Below are positions 57,200-64,000 of a stretch of 64,000 nucleotides of DNA, piece by piece. The stretch is from contig NC_088295.1 of the NCBI RefSeq assembly GCF_032854445.1, positions 17,163,490-17,227,489 of the forward strand, in the 5' to 3' direction. Under the pieces are notes generated by a model. That model did no database searches. It saw only the letters and a program-made list of their open reading frames with translations, and was not told the origin of the DNA. Within the stretch, counting starts at the first letter, position 1; every line of letters starts with the position of its first letter. Source of the DNA: Liolophura sinensis. Its lineage: Eukaryota > Mollusca > Polyplacophora > Chitonida > Chitonidae. Made by a program: the position numbers and the translations under genes.

Positions 57200-60100
57200 T
57201 ATCCTTATTTTCATCTGCTAGGTGTTTAGTTTGTCCGAGACATTAGTCACTTCAAGGTGGTAAATATATTTTCCACAATTTTTTTGGTGAGAAATGTAAC
57301 TATAGTACTTGTGAGTACGAAATGACGTTCAAAGGTGGTCAGTGCCCGTTCATAAAGATAGTACAGCTTGTCATTTACTATATAGGGCAGAGTATTGACT
57401 TTGATGATCGTAACATGTATTAAAACCTGATTTTATTCAGTCAACATGGAATTTGACTTGGAATATCTATTCTTAAGGCATTAAGGATCTTTCAGGCACG
57501 ATAAGACCAAATGTGTGCTTAAGATACGCAATGACAGAGTTGTCTTATCACTCCTTTGAAATAGCCACCCTAAGAAAGAAAAACTATTCTTTTTTCTAAC
57601 TATTCAGCACAGAGCTTCCTACAATTTACTTCAAACGAAGCTCTCATTCGTTGTATCGGTATACTCCATACGTCTGTAGGGTTTTTTGTCTACAGAAGAA
57701 TTAATTTGAGGCATCCGGAAAGCTTCAAGTATAATCGTCAGTGAGACATTTGCTCATCTCAGTGGTGATGCGCAGGTTATCTGCGGTTTTCTGACTGGCA
57801 TAAAATATATTCTCGGCCTTTAGTCTGAGTCAGATTTGTTTGAGATTGGACTGTTGAAAGTGGCCAAACCCGTTGGAATCGCCGCATTGATTCGGCTGAC
57901 CCTTTCGCTGGTGAGGGCACAGTAACTGTTGTACTGCAGAAAATAACGCTGATAGCATACACAGGCCGCCTGCCGGGCTGTTTATCAACTGTTTATTAGG
58001 TGTATAAGTTAGGTATGGGCCAGAGAGAACATTTAGCGTGTGTGGACAAATGGCTGTTAATAGATTTCTTCGTCTATTCATCAGGGCTTTCACAAACTCA
58101 TCCTGGTTGAAAATCAACAAATTGCCATAGCGGCGGTAAAAAAGAATTAAACAAGTGAAACTTGCAATTAGTACCTCGCTTACTTCATTCGAATGACATA
58201 TGTGTAAAAATGCTTTATTACACGCCGCTGACGTAAGGCTATACACAAAGTAAACGGCTTGATAAAATGCTTTATCACATACTGTTTCACTGAGTAAGGA
58301 AAACATTTTATTGTCAGAGCAAGCATAGTTGTACAGATGTGCTAGTACTACCATAATATTACGCACTATTATTATGCAGCATGATAGTATAAAGGTGTTT
58401 ATAGTACCAATGTGAGTAATACAGAGATGTTTGAACCACCATGACATTAAACACTTTTTAATACCACCATAGTACCACAGCTTACCCAAGAGCCACGTAA
58501 ATGTAGTCTCTTAGAAAAAAGAATAAGGTGCATGATATTTGCCTCTGGCAATAGCACTGCTAGCTTTTTTATCTGACAATTACAACCCTTTGGTGAAATG
58601 AGTAAATATGTCAAGTCGGTGGACTTGCGGGGAAGGAGGTAATTTATTTAGGTTCCCTGCGGATGATATAGGCTCTAGGTGTCCGCCATTGTGGCTTCTG
58701 GCAGAGGTAGGATCTTGGAATATGGTGAAGTCGGATTCATATCAATGATCTAGCGTCGAAACATTAGCGATCCGAGATGAGGAAGTAGACATAGTGATGA
58801 GTCATTTACTTCCGGAAGAAAACGATTTAATGGCCAGGACTCTGCAATTCGCTTATTTGTACTAAATATTGTCGTGAAAGTATTTGACTTATAGGCTCCA
58901 AGAATGACGACATCTCGTCTGCGTTGAAAACGGTTTAAGACATCTGTAGGTGTCATTTGACGCATGCCTGGGATACATTTCTTCCTTAACTGCTGCTTTA
59001 AGGATCTGTCTTTTCAGACATCGACTCGAAGGCAATGTTAGATGGATATTTAGTTTGATTAATGTGACTGGACATTGGGTATTCCTTTTTCTGGAATTCC
59101 GTTTTGAATACTTGGTCTAATTCTTAAATCGCTGAAGAAAAGTGCGTACATTGTTCGTCGTGAGTGACCGTTGTCTTTACGCCTACAAACGCCGGATAAT
59201 TTTGGTGTTTTGGTCATATCAGGGTTGGGAATCTACAGGTTGTTATGTTCGTAGTTATGAGCCAATTAATGATAACGTAGAATGCGGGTTCAGCATAACA
59301 CATGGAAGCACAAGAGTAAGTCCATCGTTAATCGCCTAGGGAAGGAACGATGAACAGTTTAACAGTCCCCTCTAGTAGCCTTACTTTTTCTCCAGTTCTA
59401 CAATCCGTATTTAGCCTCCACTAGGCACTATGTTTCGCCAGCAACCATAAAACATTGTATGGCAAATGTGAAATCTATTTTTGAACAATGTCAGGGCAGC
59501 ACTTGAACAACATTGACTCAGTCTGACATAAAAAAGACACAGTATATGTAAACACACCTAATATCTCCTCGTTGTCATATGGCTGAAATATTGCTACGTA
59601 CGACGTTCAAACCCCAAGCATTCATTGGAAACTCTTATTCGAAACTGTTCTTTTCATGACAATGCGCTGAACTTCAAATGAACTAACGCGAAAGAATGCA
59701 GATTGATGTGACCTAACAAGTTTTGGCTTTTAAAATTACACTGGGAATTATTGTCTTTTCTGAAATAGTGAATGTTGAGGATCTAGGAGACAGAATCCTT
59801 TTAGCGGGCCGTAATAAACTGAGGAGCATTGGTGATCTAGTTGACAGCAATAACGGCTTGTTAGTCTTTGTAGATGGTGGTAATTAGAATCTGCTTTTTC
59901 TTCCGTAATGGCGGGCCTTACGCCAGGTCCCATTCATTTGCATCAGTGGACTTGATCAGGGGAGGATCCACACGAAGTCTTTGATCCATATGAACTAGTT
60001 TAAGAAGTTTGTAGACTGGACGCAGACAATACTGTATGGTATCCTAGATATTTCCCAAGGGGACAAAAGGTGACAGTTCTTGGATTGTAACAATCATTTT

Positions 60101-63100
60101 ATGTACTATGCAATCATAACCAAGCTCCAACTTCAAAACCTCGCTTTGGTAAAAGAATACAAACGCAAGCTTTTTTGGAATGGACTTTTGAAAAAGCCTA
60201 TTTTGGAGCGCAGGAAACTTCCAGTCGCACAAACGTTTCTCCATTTATGCACCTTGTTATTCTAAGTACCACCTGTCATGTTGAGAGATCCCAAAATCTA
60301 CACAGAAATAAGAACTTAATGAAGGTCGACACTGATATACCTTCTTACTGGTGCTTTACATCTTGTATATAATACGTTCACTTCTGGTAACTGTATATTC
60401 TATGACCAGAGCTAGTGTTCTGCAGGTTTAAGCTGTGGCCGGCTCAGAGGGCGTCTGTCTGTGACTCTCAGACTAATGGGAATGGAGTCCTTAACTATGA
60501 ATATATACGAAAACTATTTCGGCGTAGAACTGGAATTCAGTTCTAATTCGAAGTTTTCCTCTACCAAGCTCAGCGTAAGCCAAACGGTGTATTCGTGCGC
60601 ACACGGCATGTCTACTGTAATTTTGAGAGTTAAATTAGAAACAGCAGGCAGGATTTGTATACAAAGAAAGTATGATATAACTTATTAACATCATTTTCAC
60701 TATAATGCAACTTCTGCATGAAGTGACATGTATGGTGTTCTTATATGGAAACACATAAGACAGTTTCTGAAGAATTCTTATTTGTCATAAAGACCATAAA
60801 ACTGATTTCATGATAAGAAACTAATTTGCATTATTATATAAGGGAAAGTAAAATTTATTGATGATTTATATCCGAGAGAGCCTGTGGTTGCATGGATCGA
60901 GTGAATTTGCTCGAGCCTATGATATTTCTTATAACTGTACACCAAAGTGTCGACAAGAAGGTCTAAGTTTGAATGGAAGTCAAACAATTGATTTTCCTAC
61001 AAATTTCAGGAATGTCAAGTAAATGGCAAGAATATCGAGGTTAATCAGGAAGGCTATCATAAGCAAACGTGTAGGTGTTCGGCGAGAAAATGGCCGATTG
61101 ATGTTTTAAACATCAAATATAAGTGTATGAAACATTTGTTTTCAGAGAACAATAAATACTTTTTTAAGATGTAGATGAACTTCATTATTAACTAGTATAT
61201 ATATACGATTTGTCATAATGCGATTATTGTTTAACTACATATTTAAGACTTTTTCATGACAGAGGAAGAATCTGGAATGCTTGGGGAGAAAAAAAACAAA
61301 AACATTACTGTCAAAGGGTAGAACTGAACACGTCAGAACTCGCAGATTTTACTCACGTTCAGCTCCTGGTTACACTGAAGTGAGATAAAAACAACCTCTA
61401 GTTTCTGACTAAAGATCATGAGACGTAAATAGAAACAACTATAATATCCATACAATTATGGTATATAATCATACACAATTCTAGATACGTAGCACAGTTT
61501 ATCGAATTCTAAAAAAAAACAAGACAAGAAGGGCTGAAACGTTGGATGCCCTGACATTGTGCATTATTAATTGTAGAGATACAAAAGCCCTATTGCCTGA
61601 TGATATCAGTTTGGACGATAGGCTTTTTCAAATATTAAAGAGAAATGATTAACATCAAAGACAAATGTTGCCTTTTCTCTCTTTCCTATTTTTGAAAAAG
61701 AAAATGAGGAATATCGATAAGTTATGCTTGATAAATATGAGGATAAATTAATGAAAGCGATAATACCTTTTCTGAAAATGTCTGTATGAAGGAAAATACA
61801 TATGCCCAACTGACAAGACAAGACAAATATGTAATACTGCATTGGTTTTCATATTCAGACTGCACGCCTTATATTAATGACCTAATTAAGTGAACGGAGT
61901 CAACAGGAACGACACCAGGGAAGTTAAGCCCTTGAAATCTGGACACACAGGAAACTTAGGAAATCAACATATCTCAAATTCAAACCAACAAAGTAACAAC
62001 TATATATAGCTTATCAGATCTTTAAAGCGAAAGACAACATCTTACATAAGGATTACGTCATTGCTAGAATGACATAATTCACAAGGTGTGCACACCCAAG
62101 AACAACAATAGTGTAATTACTAATCTGCAAGCAATGTACAGGGATTAGGTCATGCAGGCAGAAGCTTTTTATATTGTATTGTACTCAAGATCATTGGTAT
62201 TTTACCGCCAGTAATGTGCCTTCTCTTGATAATTATAGCGCAGAACAGTTTGGCTGCGGAGCAAAGCTGTGATGTTTGCCACTTATTTGTCGAAGAGAGG
62301 TTTACAATCGTATTTCCTATTTACTATAAAGGTGACCGCCTTGGTATCAGTGACAATGGAAAGGTTTTTTCTATCAGCGAAGAAAATCTGTTTACGCATG
62401 GCCTTTAGTATAAACGACTGGAGAGCATGAGTCTATTCCTTCTTTCCTAAAGAAATCCCTCATCCGCCGGAAAATGTTTTAATATTCTCGAGGAACAAGA
62501 AATTGTTGGTGTCAGATTCACTGAAAAATCTACTGTTTCTTTTATTTCATTATACTTTACCGGAAAAGTTGTTGTAGGCAGCAATAATGCACTGGGGACT
62601 AGAGTATTAACGCCCCCATATGACTACATGTTCTGGGGTTGTCTCGTCTTTACTGGAATGTAAGTTTACCAAATGTCGGTTAAAAGCAAGGATGAAAATG
62701 AACCTCATCGACTCGACTGTTTCCGACCCATGTTCGCTCGTTAGAGCCTAAATCCTGGGGACACGTGGTAGCACAAATCCTGGAGACGATCGGTCCTCAG
62801 GGAACAGTCCACTTCAGCAACTTCTGGAATCTCGGGAAGAAACCGGGTCAGAGTCAAGCAAAGGTTATCATTGACAGAGACAGAATAATTTGAAAGTCGC
62901 TCCCGTAAGGACGAAACATTACCGCGCGGATCTAAAGGAGATATAGTCACTGCGTTTCCATCAGTCTTCAACCTTGTGGAGCAGTGCTATTAAACAGGAC
63001 ATCAACCTCACCATTGTTCTGGGCGTCCAATAAACCAAACCAGATTACTTCGCTTGTGAAACCGTATAGCTGCAAAATTTTGTCTGTAATTGTAACACGT

Positions 63101-63950
63101 TATATTGGTACTTTCACTAGGTTAGCACTAGAATCCCAAACAAACGGGGCTCAACGGCCATTTCTACCAGACAACTAGCCATTACCATAACGTTCACACG
63201 ATCAGTGCGAAGGGCATCATTTAAACAATGTACGCACTAAATCATCAGGGACATTGAACATGTTAAAGTAAATGATCATGAAAAATGTAGGCGTATATTT
63301 TACTGAATGTAATTACATACGTGACAAAAGCGTAAAATTCTGCATTGTAAGGCAAACGATGTAGAACAGTCAGATGGAAATTTATAAGGTGCCGACATGA
63401 GAAAGTCTCAGTCTTCAGGGCCGGTTTCAAATTTTTTCAGTTATACATGGGCTAGTATCGTAACAATGTTAATATTTGCGCTTTTTACGTAAATGTCAAC
63501 AGATGTCGTAGATGTAGTTGTTTAGATTAAATCTTATTAATATTTAAAGCAAAATTAACCAACTTGAGAAGCCTTCAAAGAATATCACTGCTTGTGAGAT
63601 CATTTTGACATAACAATTTAAAAAATATTAAATTATTTAGTGACTGAGTTTTGACCGGAGGTTTTGGTACCGATTGTTTTGCAAACCAGTTTCTTGGTTA
63701 TCGCATTTCTGTTAACGAGCGTTACTTTAACTTATAACGCTAACGATAAGACTTGGTACTACATTAATAGTCTTTTTTTCTCCCATCATATTCTTTCAAT
63801 GCATGAGACTTTCATCTTACTGTTTGCTGTAGGAAATGCATTATCGTCGCCCCTGCATGCTTCAATTCTCTGTAATGTCTGAGTTGGCGGAAAAGTAGCG
63901 TTATAGATTTTGTGGAAGGATAGTGGAAATGCTAGCTAAATGACAGGGAA
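57200..63950. repeat. Diverged duplicated unit D3, no gene seen
   Basis: Third long copy of the D unit, matching D1 (57,220-58,980) and D2 (62,480-63,200). It lacks the expanded 28-bp array of D1 and the SINE of D2. The longest frame, 58,489-57,830 on the minus strand (219 codons), crosses a block shared by all three units (NLLIFNQDEFVKALMNRR here). Changes there are mostly replacement and the frame does not continue in the others, so I regard it as chance. Small frames with hydrophobic starts (62,214-62,408; 63,664-63,882) are unsupported. Confidence 0.62.
59568..59633 (+). mobile_element. 3' fragment of the second SINE family
   Basis: TCGTTGTCATATGGCTGAAA, TATTGCTACGTACGACG and CAAACCCCAAGCATTC match the 3' end of the element at 44,056-44,404, here on the plus strand and without body or head. 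Confidence 0.7.
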
Positions 63951-64000
63951 AGGAACGAATATGACTTTTCGATATTTGCAAAAGTTCTCTTTTCACTCAC

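Noticed and set aside
57830-58489. 219-codon minus-strand ORF, with the segment NLLIFNQDEFVKALMNRR also readable in D1 and D2
   Set aside because: Comparing the three copies over about 22 codons gives more replacement than silent changes, the frame does not continue in the other copies, and similarity extends equally into non-frame flanks. It is segmental similarity, not a conserved exon.
62214-62408. 64-codon ORF with a signal-peptide-like start (MCLLLIIIAQNSLAA) followed by two Cys
   Set aside because: Attractive as a first exon of a secreted protein, but no paralog in D2, no clear splice context, and length within chance expectation.
63664-63882. 72-codon ORF with a hydrophobic start
   Set aside because: AT-rich sequence gives hydrophobic frames by chance; no supporting homology or conserved copy.

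Overview
The window looks like a stretch of mollusc (most likely bivalve) nuclear DNA that is intergenic or deep intronic. The basis is: no host gene is visible; the sequence is AT-rich; and many copies are present of a tRNA-derived SINE whose body (ending ...GAGTACGGCGTAAAACAC) I recognise from mollusc genomes and believe carries the Nin-type conserved central domain. Taxon and SINE name come from memory, not a search.

Layout. (1) 1-15,290: two diverged copies of one unit (about 150-7,560 and 9,050-15,360), each made of two related halves. A 47-bp minisatellite sits in both: about 60 copies at 4,440-7,350 but only about 6 at 14,834-15,115. (2) 15,290-34,680: a younger direct tandem duplication, U1 (15,290-22,045) and U2 (22,046-34,680). 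U2 has grown by two broken LTR retrotransposons, a SINE and other inserts, and U1 keeps the empty site of one LTR element. (3) 34,690-35,860: a repeat that opens with a 35-nt hairpin. (4) 35,860-64,000: several diverged copies of two further units (E: 35,860-37,720 and 52,560-54,990; D: 38,470-44,030, 44,417-50,600, 55,780-56,860, 57,200-63,950), with 28-bp and 23-bp minisatellites, an (AT)n run, SINEs of at least two families and a MITE-like element.

The only recognisable protein-coding sequence belongs to two decayed Ty3/Gypsy-type retrotransposons of one clade. The plus-strand copy (29,249-32,819) keeps a 512-codon frame in which the end of integrase runs into reverse transcriptase, with RNase H remnants after it. 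The minus-strand copy (about 24,300-26,947) reads Gag, zinc knuckle, protease, integrase, then RT-thumb/RNase H remnants. Both therefore place integrase BEFORE reverse transcriptase, the Ty1/copia-like order known for Gmr1-like Gypsy elements, and the Gag resembles the capsid segment from which the vertebrate SCAN domain is thought to derive. Both copies are dead.

The most notable content is thus (a) the INT-RT order supported by two independent copies, (b) nested segmental duplications with empty/filled paralogous sites that allow insertions to be ordered in time, and (c) minisatellites with higher-order structure whose unexpanded relatives lie in paralogous units. Identity and copy-number estimates are by eye.
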